A stretch of 64,000 nucleotides of DNA, from positions 744,001 to 808,000 of the forward strand of contig NZ_CP145607.1 in the NCBI RefSeq assembly GCF_036884275.1. Direction: 5' to 3'. Every line of letters begins with the position of its first letter. Positions within the stretch are counted from its first letter, which is position 1. The notes beneath the pieces were generated by a model, which worked only from the letters and a program-made list of their open reading frames with translations, was not told where the DNA came from and made no database searches. The stretch is from Sphingomonas kaistensis. GTDB taxonomy: Bacteria > Pseudomonadota > Alphaproteobacteria > Sphingomonadales > Sphingomonadaceae. This document shows positions 54,419-63,549 of the stretch, piece by piece. Made by a program: the position numbers and the translations under genes.

Positions 54419-57400
54419 ATGCGCTCAAGTCCGCGTGCCGTGGCCCGGGTCGGTCGACCCGTACTGGCCGCCGTCATTATGTTCGGCCTCGCTTTGGCCG
54501 GGATCGAGCTGACGCGGGAAGGGGAGCGACTCGCTTCGGTGTGGCTCGCCAACGCGGCGATTATTGCCTTGCTCCTCCGCACCGAACGTCAGCACTGGAC
54601 GCCATTGTTTGGAGCCAGCTTCCTTGCCAACACAGCGGCCGGATTGGTCGCGGGCGACGCCTCAGCGCTGGCGATTGCGCTGGCCGCCTGCAACCTCGCG
54701 GAAATTGCGCTGGTCGCGTGCCTGTTCGAACGCCGCTATCCGGTTCCCGCGACGCTCGACACACCGGCCCGGCTCACGATGCTGGCCCTGCTGGCCATCG
54801 TCGGTTCGCTCGCGTCCACGGGCCTTGCCGGCCTGTCCCTGGCAGTCCTGGACGACCCCGCAGCGTCCGAACCGCTGGCGCGGTGGCTGATCGCCGACTG
54901 CCTCGGCATTCTGATCCTGACCCCGTTGCTGGTCACCCTTGCCCAACCGCGGCACGAAAGGTTGGGGGGAAACCCGCTCGAATATGCCCTGCTGCTCGTT
55001 GCCGGGGCAATCATCACGGCCCTGGTCTTCAAGGGGCACTATCCCTTCCTCTTTCTCATCGCGCCCGTGCTCATGTTGGCCGGCTTGCGCCTCCCGTTGC
55101 AACGCTGCGCGATGCTGGTGCTGGTGGTAAGCGCAAGCGCGATGGCGGTAGCCGTGGAGGGCTGGGGACCGCTCGAACTCCCGCCGATCACCGAGGGCGC
55201 CCGGATTTTCCTCATCCAGGCCTTTATGGCGACCGCGGTGGCGCTGACCCTGCCCGTGGCCGCCCTCCGCCAGGAGCGCGCGCAGACCGCCGCTGCCCTC
55301 CGCTCGAGCGAAGAGCATTACCGCCTGCTTGCCGATCATGGCAGCGACCTCATTCTGCGCCTGAGCGCGCAGGGCGATGCCGATTATGTGTCGAGCGCGT
55401 CGGGGCGCTTGCTCGGGCTTCCCGCAAGCGCTCTCCGTGGAATCGCCCTCGCTGCCCATATCCACCCCGCCGACCGAAGCCGGTTCTTCGCCGCGGTGCT
55501 GCGGGCCCGTCACAATGGCGATGCCCTGACGTGCTTCCGGATGCGCCATGCGCGGGGACACGATCGCTGGATCGAAGCCTCGATACGGCTCGCCGGCTCG
55601 CTTGACCCCGCTCAGTCGAGAGAGCGGCTCGACGGCTGCCCTGCCTTTCTGGAGGGGCGGTGCACGCTGGAGGGAAATTCGCCGCCGTGCCTTGGCGCGC
55701 ACGACGCCTGCCTGCCGAGCGACTTGCCCCTGGTCGCCACCTTACGTGATGTCCACGGCCGCCGGACCGCCGAACTTCTCGCCGCCGAACGCGCGGCGCA
55801 ATTGTCCGAAAGCAACCGGCTGCTGCTTATGGCCGAAGAGCTCGGCTCGCTCGGTCATTGGGTAATTGGTTCCGAAAGGCGTGAATTGATGCTGTCGGAC
55901 GGAGCCGCCGCCATGCTCGGACTGGACCGGCCGACGGTCGGAGTCCGTGAGGCGCTCGACCTGTTACATTCCATCGACCGCCACCGTCTGCTGCGCGCCG
56001 TGGCGAGGACTTGCCGCGGAGACGTGCTGGCGGAATGCACTGTCCGGCTCGGCGGCGATCACGACGGGCGTACCTTTCAGCTTCGGATGCAGCGTCACGA
56101 CGATGGCCGTTCGTTCACTCTTTTTGGCGTGGTCAGCGACATCACCGTCAAGCTTCGGAACGAACAGCGCCTCGTTGCGGCGCTTGAAGAAGCGCAGGCC
56201 GCTGCGGACTTTCGGAGCCAGTTTCTCGCCACCATGAGCCATGAGATCCGCACTCCGATGACCGGCGTCATCGGCATGATCGAGCTGCTTGAAGGCGATC
56301 CTTCCGCGGAAGATCGTGCGCTTTATCTTCAAACCCTCCGCCGATCGGGCGAGGTGCTGATGGTGGTGCTGAACGACATCCTTGATTTCAGCAAGGTCGA
56401 TTCCGGTCGCATCACCATTGCCAGCGAACCGTTCGACCTCGGCGCCACCCTGCTCTCCACGCTGCGTCTGTTCGAACGGACGGCGGCGGCGCGCGGCCTC
56501 GATCTCCGGCTCGACGCGCCGTCGCCGGGCGCGATGTGGCTGCGCGGCGATGCGGTGCGGCTTCGCCAGGTGTTGAGCAATCTCCTCAGCAACGCGATCA
56601 AGTTCAGCGATTCCGGCCGGGTGACGGTGCGTTGCGCGGTGCAGTCCGCCCCTCGCGGCTGCCAGCGCGTCCGCCTGTCGGTCATCGACCAGGGCATCGG
56701 GATCGCCCCCAATCTGCGCGGCCGCCTGTTCGAGCCGTTTGTGCAAGGTGCCAGCGGCGCGGGCGGCGGCGGCACCGGCCTCGGCCTCGCGATCAGCCGC
56801 CGCCTGGTGACCGCGATGGGCGGCAACATTCTGGTTCAGTCGCGCAGGCACAAAGGCGCCACCTTTACTATTGTGCTGACCCTGCCAGATGCCGCGCCGG
56901 CAGCGGCACCTGCGGTCCCGCCCGACCAGATGCCGGTACGGCCGCTCGATATCCTTCTTGCCGAGGATAATCCGGTCAATCAGCTCCTTATCATCGCCTT
57001 GTGCAAACGGCTCGGCCACCGGGTCACCTGCGCCGGCGACGGGGAAGCCGCGGTCGATGAGGGCGCGCGGCAGGCCTATGACCTGATTCTGATGGATATG
57101 CAGATGCCACGCTGCGATGGGCTGACCGCGACGCGCAAGATCCGCGCCTCGGGAGGGCCGTCGAGCGAAGCGCCGATTATCGCCCTGACCGCAGATGCCG
57201 CCCCCAACTGGGAGCTCTACGAGGAAGCGGGGCTCGACGGCCTGATGACCAAGCCGATCGATGGCGCCGCCTTTGCCGCGACGCTCGACACTGTCCTCCA
57301 GCGCCGACTGCGCCCGGCTCCCGACACCGCCAGGTCAAGCCCTTTGCCCTCTGCGGACTGTGCGCTCGACCCCGGCACCATCGAGGAGTTGCGCGCCATG

Positions 57401-57730
57401 CTCGGCCCGGTTCGTGTCGATCAGCTGCTGGTCCTCCTCGCGGCCGAATTCGACGAGCGACCACGTGCCATCCGCGCCGCGATCGCCGATCGCGATCATG
57501 CCGCCGCCGCTGCGCACGCCCATAATCTCAAGGGCGCGGCCGCCAATCTCGGCGCTCTCCGCGTCAGCGATGCCGCGCGGACCATCGAAGATTGCCTCGC
57601 GATCGGGCCGGCGCTCGACGCCCGCCGCCTCGTCACCGCGCTTCGTCATCTCGCCGAGGAGATCGCCGCCGCGCAGCAGGCTTTGGACACCCTTCGTCAT
57701 CAGACGATCACCAAGCTGATCCACGCCTGA
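54419..57730 (+). CDS. hybrid sensor histidine kinase (MASE1-PAS-PAS-HisKA-HATPase-REC-Hpt)
   Basis: 1103 residues. A MASE1-like membrane sensor (about 13-285, some eight helices) is followed by a PAS region (299-450), a second PAS-like region (470-580), HisKA with phospho-acceptor His608 in Met-Ser-His-Glu-Ile-Arg-Thr-Pro-Met, HATPase with Asn-Ala-Ile-Lys-Phe and Gly-Gly-Gly-Thr-Gly-Leu-Gly-Leu, a receiver with Asp893 in Leu-Met-Asp-Met-Gln-Met-Pro, and an Hpt domain with His1035. All parts of a phosphorelay are in one protein. A cysteine cluster (407, 415, 424, 431) lies at the end of the first PAS region. No output regulator is adjacent. Confidence 0.93.
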   Translation: MRSSPRAVARVGRPVLAAVIMFGLALAGIELTREGERLASVWLANAAIIALLLRTERQHWTPLFGASFLANTAAGLVAGDASALAIALAACNLAEIALVACLFERRYPVPATLDTPARLTMLALLAIVGSLASTGLAGLSLAVLDDPAASEPLARWLIADCLGILILTPLLVTLAQPRHERLGGNPLEYALLLVAGAIITALVFKGHYPFLFLIAPVLMLAGLRLPLQRCAMLVLVVSASAMAVAVEGWGPLELPPITEGARIFLIQAFMATAVALTLPVAALRQERAQTAAALRSSEEHYRLLADHGSDLILRLSAQGDADYVSSASGRLLGLPASALRGIALAAHIHPADRSRFFAAVLRARHNGDALTCFRMRHARGHDRWIEASIRLAGSLDPAQSRERLDGCPAFLEGRCTLEGNSPPCLGAHDACLPSDLPLVATLRDVHGRRTAELLAAERAAQLSESNRLLLMAEELGSLGHWVIGSERRELMLSDGAAAMLGLDRPTVGVREALDLLHSIDRHRLLRAVARTCRGDVLAECTVRLGGDHDGRTFQLRMQRHDDGRSFTLFGVVSDITVKLRNEQRLVAALEEAQAAADFRSQFLATMSHEIRTPMTGVIGMIELLEGDPSAEDRALYLQTLRRSGEVLMVVLNDILDFSKVDSGRITIASEPFDLGATLLSTLRLFERTAAARGLDLRLDAPSPGAMWLRGDAVRLRQVLSNLLSNAIKFSDSGRVTVRCAVQSAPRGCQRVRLSVIDQGIGIAPNLRGRLFEPFVQGASGAGGGGTGLGLAISRRLVTAMGGNILVQSRRHKGATFTIVLTLPDAAPAAAPAVPPDQMPVRPLDILLAEDNPVNQLLIIALCKRLGHRVTCAGDGEAAVDEGARQAYDLILMDMQMPRCDGLTATRKIRASGGPSSEAPIIALTADAAPNWELYEEAGLDGLMTKPIDGAAFAATLDTVLQRRLRPAPDTARSSPLPSADCALDPGTIEELRAMLGPVRVDQLLVLLAAEFDERPRAIRAAIADRDHAAAAAHAHNLKGAAANLGALRVSDAARTIEDCLAIGPALDARRLVTALRHLAEEIAAAQQALDTLRHQTITKLIHA

Positions 57731-57804
57731 CGAAATCGTGACGAAAGGGGTGCCCATGCCCCTTCCACCCGACCGCCTGCCCGCTATAACGACCTCACAA
57801 AGAC

Positions 57805-57856
57805 GACGCCGTCCGGCGCCCTGTTTCCGTTCGCGGAAGGCAGGGCCGGCGGCGTC
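57805..57856 (+). promoter_or_regulatory. stem-loop in the dnaN 5' region
   Basis: GACGCCG (57805-57811) pairs with CGGCGTC (57850-57856), and inside GCCCTG-TTTCCG (57818-57829) pairs with CGGAAG-G-CAGGGC (57834-57846) around a TTCG loop, with an internal loop and one bulge. It ends 26 bases before the dnaN ATG. It could be a leader structure or a terminator of the kinase gene; no T-run is seen. Confidence 0.45.
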
Positions 57857-57882
57857 CGGGGCAAAAGGACTGAGCAGCAGCG

Positions 57883-58986
57883 ATGAAGGCGACGATCGAA
57901 CGGGCCACCCTCCTCAAGAGCCTGAGCCACGTCCAATCGGTGGTGGAGCGCCGCAACACCATTCCGATCCTCTCCAACGTCCTGCTCGACGCGCGCGAAG
58001 ACGGGTCGCTGCGGCTGATGGCGACCGATCTCGACCTTCAGGTCGATGAAAGCGTTCCCGCCAACGTCGCCACCCCCGGCGCCACCACCGTCTCGGCCCA
58101 CACTTTCTTCGACATCGTCCGCAAGCTGCCCGAGGGGAGCCAGGTCGAGCTTTCCGCCGCCGACGGCAAGATGCAGGTCGTCGCCGGCCGCGCCCGCTTC
58201 AATCTGTCGACCCTGCCGCGCGACGACTTCCCGGTGATCGCCGAGGGTGAGCTTCCGACCCGCTTCGAACTGCCGGCCGCGACGCTGCGCCAGATCATCG
58301 ACAAGACCAAGTTCGCGATCAGCTCGGAAGAAACCCGTTATTATCTGATGGGCATCTTCCTTCACGTCGCCGACGACATGCTCAAGGCCGCCGCCACCGA
58401 CGGCCATCGCCTGGCGCGCGTAACGGTTGCCAAGCCCGACGGCGCCGACGGCATGCCCGACGTGATCGTGCCCAAGAAGTGCGTGCTGGAACTGCGTAAG
58501 CTGCTCGACGAGGTCGAAGGCACGGTCGAGGTCACCCTGTCGGCGACCAAGATCCGCTTCGTGCTCGGCCATGCGGTGCTGACCAGCAAGCTGATCGACG
58601 GCAGCTTCCCCGACTATAACCGGGTCATCCCGACCGCCAATGACAAGCTGCTGAAGCTCGATCCCGCCAGCTTCAAGGCCGGCGTCGACCGCGTCGCCAC
58701 CATCGCCAGCGAGAAGACCCGCGCGGTCAAGATCAGCCTCGACCGCGACCGCGTGACGCTGTCGGTCACCTCGCCCGAAAACGGCCTCGCGACCGAGGAA
58801 CTGGCCGCCGATTATGGCGCCGACAATCTCGAGATCGGGTTCAACGCCCGCTACCTGCTCGACATCCTGGGCGAGATCGATGGGGACACGGTGGAAGTGC
58901 ACCTCGCCGACGCCGCCGCGCCGACGCTGCTGCGTGAAAACGACAAATCGGCCGCGCTCTACGTCCTGATGCCGATGCGGGTCTGA
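57883..58986 (+). CDS. dnaN: DNA polymerase III beta sliding clamp
   Basis: 367 residues. Three clamp domains, with Asn-Thr-Ile-Pro-Ile-Leu-Ser-Asn-Val in domain I, Phe-Ala-Ile-Ser-Ser-Glu-Glu-Thr-Arg-Tyr-Tyr-Leu in domain II and the C-terminal Val-Leu-Met-Pro-Met-Arg-Val as in family members. It tethers polymerases to DNA as a dimeric ring. Unusually, recF is not directly behind it but separated by an M15-like gene on the other strand and a YciB-like gene. Confidence 0.98.
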   Translation: MKATIERATLLKSLSHVQSVVERRNTIPILSNVLLDAREDGSLRLMATDLDLQVDESVPANVATPGATTVSAHTFFDIVRKLPEGSQVELSAADGKMQVVAGRARFNLSTLPRDDFPVIAEGELPTRFELPAATLRQIIDKTKFAISSEETRYYLMGIFLHVADDMLKAAATDGHRLARVTVAKPDGADGMPDVIVPKKCVLELRKLLDEVEGTVEVTLSATKIRFVLGHAVLTSKLIDGSFPDYNRVIPTANDKLLKLDPASFKAGVDRVATIASEKTRAVKISLDRDRVTLSVTSPENGLATEELAADYGADNLEIGFNARYLLDILGEIDGDTVEVHLADAAAPTLLRENDKSAALYVLMPMRV

Positions 58987-59018
58987 CCTTTAAGCGCGGC
59001 CACGCCTGAAGCGTTGGC

Positions 59019-59594
59019 TTAGTTAGCCGCGCCGCTTGAAGGTGCGGATCCGCTTGAAGCGATGACAGCAGAAGAAGCGACGGGCTTAACCGCGTCGATC
59101 AGCAAGGTGCCATGCAGGTCTGCGGCCACTCGCGGCTCGGCGGGCTTTGATGGCGGCGCCACGGTCGTGACCGTCGCAGCCTTGGATCGCGATACGGTGG
59201 GATTGCTACCTGCCGGAAGAAAAGCGAAATGGCTGTGATCGATCTCGTCGATCGATTCGATCGGCACGAAGCCGGCCCTGCGAAGGGCGGCATCCAGCAT
59301 CGCGTGGCTCACGCCGGGGCGGCGTTGCACGTCGATCGCGCGCCCGCTCAGGTGATAGCTGTTGGGCATGCCCCCGACGCGCCGATTATGCTCCGCACTC
59401 CGCCACAGGCTGGTCGCGATACCGAACGGCGCGACCACGCGAAGCGGTCCGAGGAGAGGCGCCGTATCGACCAGCGTACGGGCAGGGGCGGCGCTTGTCG
59501 GCGAAGGCAGGGCAAAAGCGGGCAGGGCAAGCAGGGCCACGACGACCATCGGCCTCGCCAGCAGGCGGGCCGTTGCTTTGGGAATAGACATCAT
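59019..59594 (-). CDS. secreted peptidase M15-like protein
   Basis: 191 residues; ATGs at 59594 and 59591 are equivalent starts. A signal peptide or anchor spans residues 13-35. The zinc motif Ser-Tyr-His-Leu-Ser-Gly-Arg-Ala-Ile-Asp and Asp-His-Ser-His-Phe (His, Asp and His ligands) are those of Peptidase_M15_3 D-Ala-D-Ala carboxypeptidase-like proteins. A Ser/Ala/Pro-rich tail follows. Likely acts on peptidoglycan in the periplasm. Convergent with dnaN, 32 bp apart. Confidence 0.82.
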   Translation of the reverse strand: MMSIPKATARLLARPMVVVALLALPAFALPSPTSAAPARTLVDTAPLLGPLRVVAPFGIATSLWRSAEHNRRVGGMPNSYHLSGRAIDVQRRPGVSHAMLDAALRRAGFVPIESIDEIDHSHFAFLPAGSNPTVSRSKAATVTTVAPPSKPAEPRVAADLHGTLLIDAVKPVASSAVIASSGSAPSSGAAN

Positions 59595-59686
59595 CTCGCA
59601 TCCTAACGCGGGCATCGCCGCGACCGTTCCGCGACTTGCGTCAGCCACCGCTGGCCACGGCGGGACACCTCTGCTTTAGCGCGGTA

Positions 59687-60658
59687 ATGACCGACGTCGC
59701 CGCCCCCGCCGCTTCGGGCCGCCGCCTGTGGCTCTACAAGCGTCCTTTCTCGATCGGCATCGCGCACGAGTGCTGGGTGCTGATCGAAAGCCGCATGTCG
59801 GGCATGACCAGCCGCCTTGTCATCGACGGCGAGGACGTTGCGACCGACTTCACGCCTGTTTCCGGTACCGAGGCGATCCGCAATCATCACTTGGCCGCGA
59901 CGCTTCCCGATGGCCGCCGGCTCGAAATCGAGGCGGGCTACGTCAACTGGTATAATGTCGGCATCGGGGTGCGGGTCGACGGCGCGCTGGTCCACGAAAG
60001 CCACCCCGGCAAGCGGATCGCCTTTCCCGAAAAGATGGCCCGGATGGTCGCGGAGAAGAGCGCCAACGGCGAGCCCGCCTACGATCCCGACAAGCTCAAG
60101 CGCAACAAGGTGCCGATCCTCGTCGATATCGCCACCGGTCTGCTGTTTTTCGTTGTCGCCAAGCTGACCGATCTCAAGACCGCCGCGCTGGTCGGCGCCG
60201 CGGTCGGCCTTTCCCTCGTCGTCGTGCAACGCTTCGTGAAGGTCGACTTGATCGGCGGAATGATGCTGTTCGGCGTGTTCATGCTGCTGGTCAGCGCGGG
60301 CTTTGCGATCCTGTTTGAGGACGAAGAGGTGATCAAGCATCGCTCTACCATCGTCGGGCTGGTGGGGGCCGTCTGCTTCCTGTTCGACGGGCTGGTGCTG
60401 AAGGGCCGCAAGCTCGGAGCGGGGATCGACCGCTACATGGCCTACAACGATCTCGACCGACGCCGGCTGAGCATCGGCATGGGCCTGACCGGGCTGGTCA
60501 TGGCAGGCGGCAACAGCCTCGTCGCCTGGGCTTTCTCGACCGACTTCTGGCTGCTTTACACCACCTTTCTCGACATTCCGGTCAGCCTCGCGCTCATCTT
60601 CTGGACGATCAGCTGGGCGCGGCACGGCACGGCGACGCGGACCCCGGCACCGGCCTGA
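59687..60658 (+). CDS. YciB/IspZ-like septation protein with extra N-terminal domain
   Basis: 323 residues from ATG 59687. Residues 130-315 have five hydrophobic segments and the YciB landmarks [20 protein letters not shown] and Phe-Ser-Thr-Asp-Phe-Trp. Residues 10-120 form a beta-rich soluble region ([19 protein letters not shown]) not found in the E. coli protein, which is about 180 residues. YciB influences envelope synthesis and cell length. The stop overlaps recF by one base (TGATG). Confidence 0.8.
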   Translation: MTDVAAPAASGRRLWLYKRPFSIGIAHECWVLIESRMSGMTSRLVIDGEDVATDFTPVSGTEAIRNHHLAATLPDGRRLEIEAGYVNWYNVGIGVRVDGALVHESHPGKRIAFPEKMARMVAEKSANGEPAYDPDKLKRNKVPILVDIATGLLFFVVAKLTDLKTAALVGAAVGLSLVVVQRFVKVDLIGGMMLFGVFMLLVSAGFAILFEDEEVIKHRSTIVGLVGAVCFLFDGLVLKGRKLGAGIDRYMAYNDLDRRRLSIGMGLTGLVMAGGNSLVAWAFSTDFWLLYTTFLDIPVSLALIFWTISWARHGTATRTPAPA

Positions 60659-61695
60659 TGCTCGCGCGGCTGACCCTGACCGATTTTCGCAATCATCCCG
60701 CGCTCGACCTCGCGCCCGGGCCCGGCTTCGTTTGCCTTTATGGGGCCAACGGCGCGGGCAAGACCAACATCCTCGAAGCCGTGTCGATGCTGGCCCCCGG
60801 CCGCGGCCTGCGGGGGAGCGCACTCGGCGAAATGGCGCGGAGCGACGGTCCGGGCGGGTGGAGCGTCAGCGCGGCGCTCGGCGAAGGCACGGTGCTGGGC
60901 ACCGGCACGCTCGCAACCGCGCCCGAACGCAGGGTCGTGCGGATCAACAGCGCGCCCGCCGCGGTCAACAGCCTTGCCGAATGGCTGGCCGTCCTGTGGC
61001 TGACCCCGGCGATGGACCGGCTGTTCAGCGGCCCGGCCGGCGACCGCCGTCGCTTCCTCGACCGGCTGGTTTTGGCGCTCGAGCCCGGCCACGCCCACCA
61101 CGCCTCGCGCTACGAAGCCGCGATGCGCGCGCGCAACAAGCTGCTGGCCGAGCCCGACGGTGCCGACCCCGAATGGCTGACCGCGCTCGAGGCCGGCATG
61201 GCTGAACATGGCGAGGCGCTCGGGGCCGCGCGCGCCCGCACGGTCGAGGCGCTGGCCGCGCAGCTTGCCGCGACGCCCGAAGACCTGTTTGCCCGCCCGA
61301 CCATCGCCCTCGATCAGGCGCAGCAGGCCGACCTCGCCGCCCGCCTCCGCGCCAATCGCGGCCGTGACGCGGCGGCCGGCCGCGCCACCGAAGGGCCCCA
61401 CCGTCAGGACCTCTCCGTTACCCACGCCGCCAAGGCGCAGCCCGCCGCGCGCTGCTCGACCGGCGAACAGAAAGCGCTGCTGCTCGGCCTGGTCCTCGCC
61501 CACGCCGCCCTCGTTACCGACCGCCGTGGCGCACCGCCGCTGCTGCTCCTCGACGAGGTCGCCGCCCACCTCGACCCCGGCCGCCGCGCCGCCCTGTTCG
61601 AGCGCCTAGAGGGCCGCGGGCAGGTATGGATGACCGCCACCGAAGCTGCCTTGTTCGACGGCGTGCGCGACGCGACGATGGTGCACGTCGGCTAG
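60658..61695 (+). CDS. recF: DNA replication and repair protein RecF
   Basis: 345 residues. SMC-like ATPase with Leu-Thr-Asp-Phe-Arg-Asn at the start, Walker A Gly-Ala-Asn-Gly-Ala-Gly-Lys-Thr near residue 31, the signature Cys-Ser-Thr-Gly-Glu-Gln-Lys-Ala and Walker B Leu-Leu-Leu-Leu-Asp-Glu-Val-Ala. With RecO and RecR it loads RecA at gapped DNA. Coupled to the YciB-like gene. Followed by 200 bp without a gene before the helicase; an ACGCC/GGCGT repeat at 61741-61757 is the only structure I see there. Confidence 0.96.
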   Translation: MLARLTLTDFRNHPALDLAPGPGFVCLYGANGAGKTNILEAVSMLAPGRGLRGSALGEMARSDGPGGWSVSAALGEGTVLGTGTLATAPERRVVRINSAPAAVNSLAEWLAVLWLTPAMDRLFSGPAGDRRRFLDRLVLALEPGHAHHASRYEAAMRARNKLLAEPDGADPEWLTALEAGMAEHGEALGAARARTVEALAAQLAATPEDLFARPTIALDQAQQADLAARLRANRGRDAAAGRATEGPHRQDLSVTHAAKAQPAARCSTGEQKALLLGLVLAHAALVTDRRGAPPLLLLDEVAAHLDPGRRAALFERLEGRGQVWMTATEAALFDGVRDATMVHVG

Positions 61696-61895
61696 AAACT
61701 GGACAAATCGGCCAACCTGCCCTACATGCCCCTCAGCGAGACGCCATCAAGCGGCGTGATCGGCAGCCCTTTGCGGCTCCGGCCCGCGTCTCGGTTCACC
61801 CAATGAAGTTCTCCACATCACGCGGGGTTCTGAAGAAAACCCAGCCCCGGCAGCGGTCTTCCCGCGTGCCGGCGCGATGATGTTGAGAGACACAT

Positions 61896-63452
61896 ATGAC
61901 GTTTGAACAACTCGGGCTCTCGAAGCCCCTGCTCGCCGCGCTTGCGGCCAAGAATTACACCTCGCCCTCGCCGATCCAGGCGCAGGCCATTCCCCACGTG
62001 CTGGAAGGCCGGGATCTTCTCGGCATCGCCCAGACCGGCACCGGCAAGACGGCGGCCTTCATGACCCCGTCGCTGCAGCGCCTTGCCGCCAATCGCCCGG
62101 CGATGCTGAAGCCCGGCCAGATCCGCATGCTGGTGCTCGCCCCGACGCGTGAGCTCGCCAGCCAGATCGCCGCCAGCGCCGAAGCCTATGGCAGCGGGCT
62201 CAAGACCACCGTCGGCGTGATCTTCGGCGGTGTCGCCAATGCGAAATCGGTCCGCACCGTATCGCGCGGCCTCGACGTGCTGGTCGCCACCCCCGGCCGC
62301 CTGCTCGACCTGGTCGACCAGCGCGTGCTCAACCTCTCGATGCTCGAAATCCTGGTGCTCGACGAAGCCGACCAGATGCTCGACCTCGGCTTCATCCACG
62401 CGCTGAAGCGGATCGTGAAGCTGATCCCGGCCAAGCGCCAGACCCTGTTCTTCTCGGCCACCATGCCGAAGGCGATCAAGGGCCTCGCCGACGAATATCT
62501 CAAGAACCCGGCCGAAGTCGCGGTGACCCCGGTCGCCACCACCGCCGAGCGGGTCGAACAGCGCGTCACCTTCGTCAACCAGGCGGAAAAGACCGCTCTC
62601 CTCACCCTGTTCTTCCAGAACGGCAAGGATATCGAGCGCACCCTCGTTTTCAGCCGCACCAAGCATGGCGCCGACAAGATCGTCCGCATGCTCGGCGCCG
62701 CGGGCGTCCCCGCCAATGCGATCCACGGCAACAAGAGCCAGCCGCAGCGTGAAAAGGCGTTGGAAGCCTTCCGTGACGGCTCGGTCCCGATCCTCGTCGC
62801 GACCGACATCGCCGCGCGCGGGATCGACATTCCGGGCGTCAGCCACGTCGTCAATTACGACCTGCCCAACGTGCCCGAGCAATATGTCCACCGCATCGGC
62901 CGCACCGCGCGCGCCGGGGCTGACGGCATCGCCATCGCTTATTGCGACCGCGAGGAGCGGCCGTTCCTCAAAGATATCGAAAAGCTGACCCGCCAGAAGC
63001 TGACGGAGGAAGCGCTTCCGGCCGGCTTCATGCAGGCGGTCGATGCGCTGAAGCGGTTGAAGCCCGAACCCAAGCGCGAGCCGCAGCAGCAGCAGCGCAA
63101 CAAGCGCAACGAAAGCGGCGCGCGCGGTCACAATCGCGATCCGCAGCGCTTCGGCCTGCCGCGCAACGACCCGCGCCGCGACATGCCCGAGGACCGCAGC
63201 GGTCCGCGTGAAGGCGGTCGTTCGATGCGCGGCGTGCCCGGCGCAGTCCGTGGTCCGGTCGGCAACCCGACCCGTCCCGCGGCCCCGGCGCGTGCGGCCT
63301 CGCCAAATGCCGGTCACGGCCAGCAGGGCCAGCGCCACGGCGGCAGCCAGCGGCCGGCGGGCCAGGGCGGTCCGGCCGGTGGCGGTCGTCCCGGTGGCGG
63401 CCAGCGTCGACGCGGCGGCGGCGGCAATGGCGGTCAGCGCCGCGCCGGCTAA
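61896..63452 (+). CDS. DEAD-box RNA helicase (RhlE-like)
   Basis: 518 residues. Q motif Ser-Pro-Ser-Pro-Ile-Gln-Ala-Gln, motif I Ala-Gln-Thr-Gly-Thr-Gly-Lys-Thr near residue 48, Pro-Thr-Arg-Glu-Leu-Ala, Asp-Glu-Ala-Asp, Ser-Ala-Thr and His-Arg-Ile-Gly-Arg-Thr-Ala-Arg-Ala-Gly complete the core. Residues 385-518 form a basic Arg/Gly/Gln/Pro-rich tail typical of RhlE-type proteins, which act in RNA decay and ribosome assembly, often under cold stress. The 200-bp upstream region may be a long leader. Confidence 0.95.
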   Translation: MTFEQLGLSKPLLAALAAKNYTSPSPIQAQAIPHVLEGRDLLGIAQTGTGKTAAFMTPSLQRLAANRPAMLKPGQIRMLVLAPTRELASQIAASAEAYGSGLKTTVGVIFGGVANAKSVRTVSRGLDVLVATPGRLLDLVDQRVLNLSMLEILVLDEADQMLDLGFIHALKRIVKLIPAKRQTLFFSATMPKAIKGLADEYLKNPAEVAVTPVATTAERVEQRVTFVNQAEKTALLTLFFQNGKDIERTLVFSRTKHGADKIVRMLGAAGVPANAIHGNKSQPQREKALEAFRDGSVPILVATDIAARGIDIPGVSHVVNYDLPNVPEQYVHRIGRTARAGADGIAIAYCDREERPFLKDIEKLTRQKLTEEALPAGFMQAVDALKRLKPEPKREPQQQQRNKRNESGARGHNRDPQRFGLPRNDPRRDMPEDRSGPREGGRSMRGVPGAVRGPVGNPTRPAAPARAASPNAGHGQQGQRHGGSQRPAGQGGPAGGGRPGGGQRRRGGGGNGGQRRAG

Positions 63453-63549
63453 CGTCGTCTACCTTACACGGGCTTAGGTCCAGCATCGCAACTGATCACG
63501 GCTGCGCATGGTTATCTCTTTCAAGCTATTCAGCTTAGAGGAATAACTC

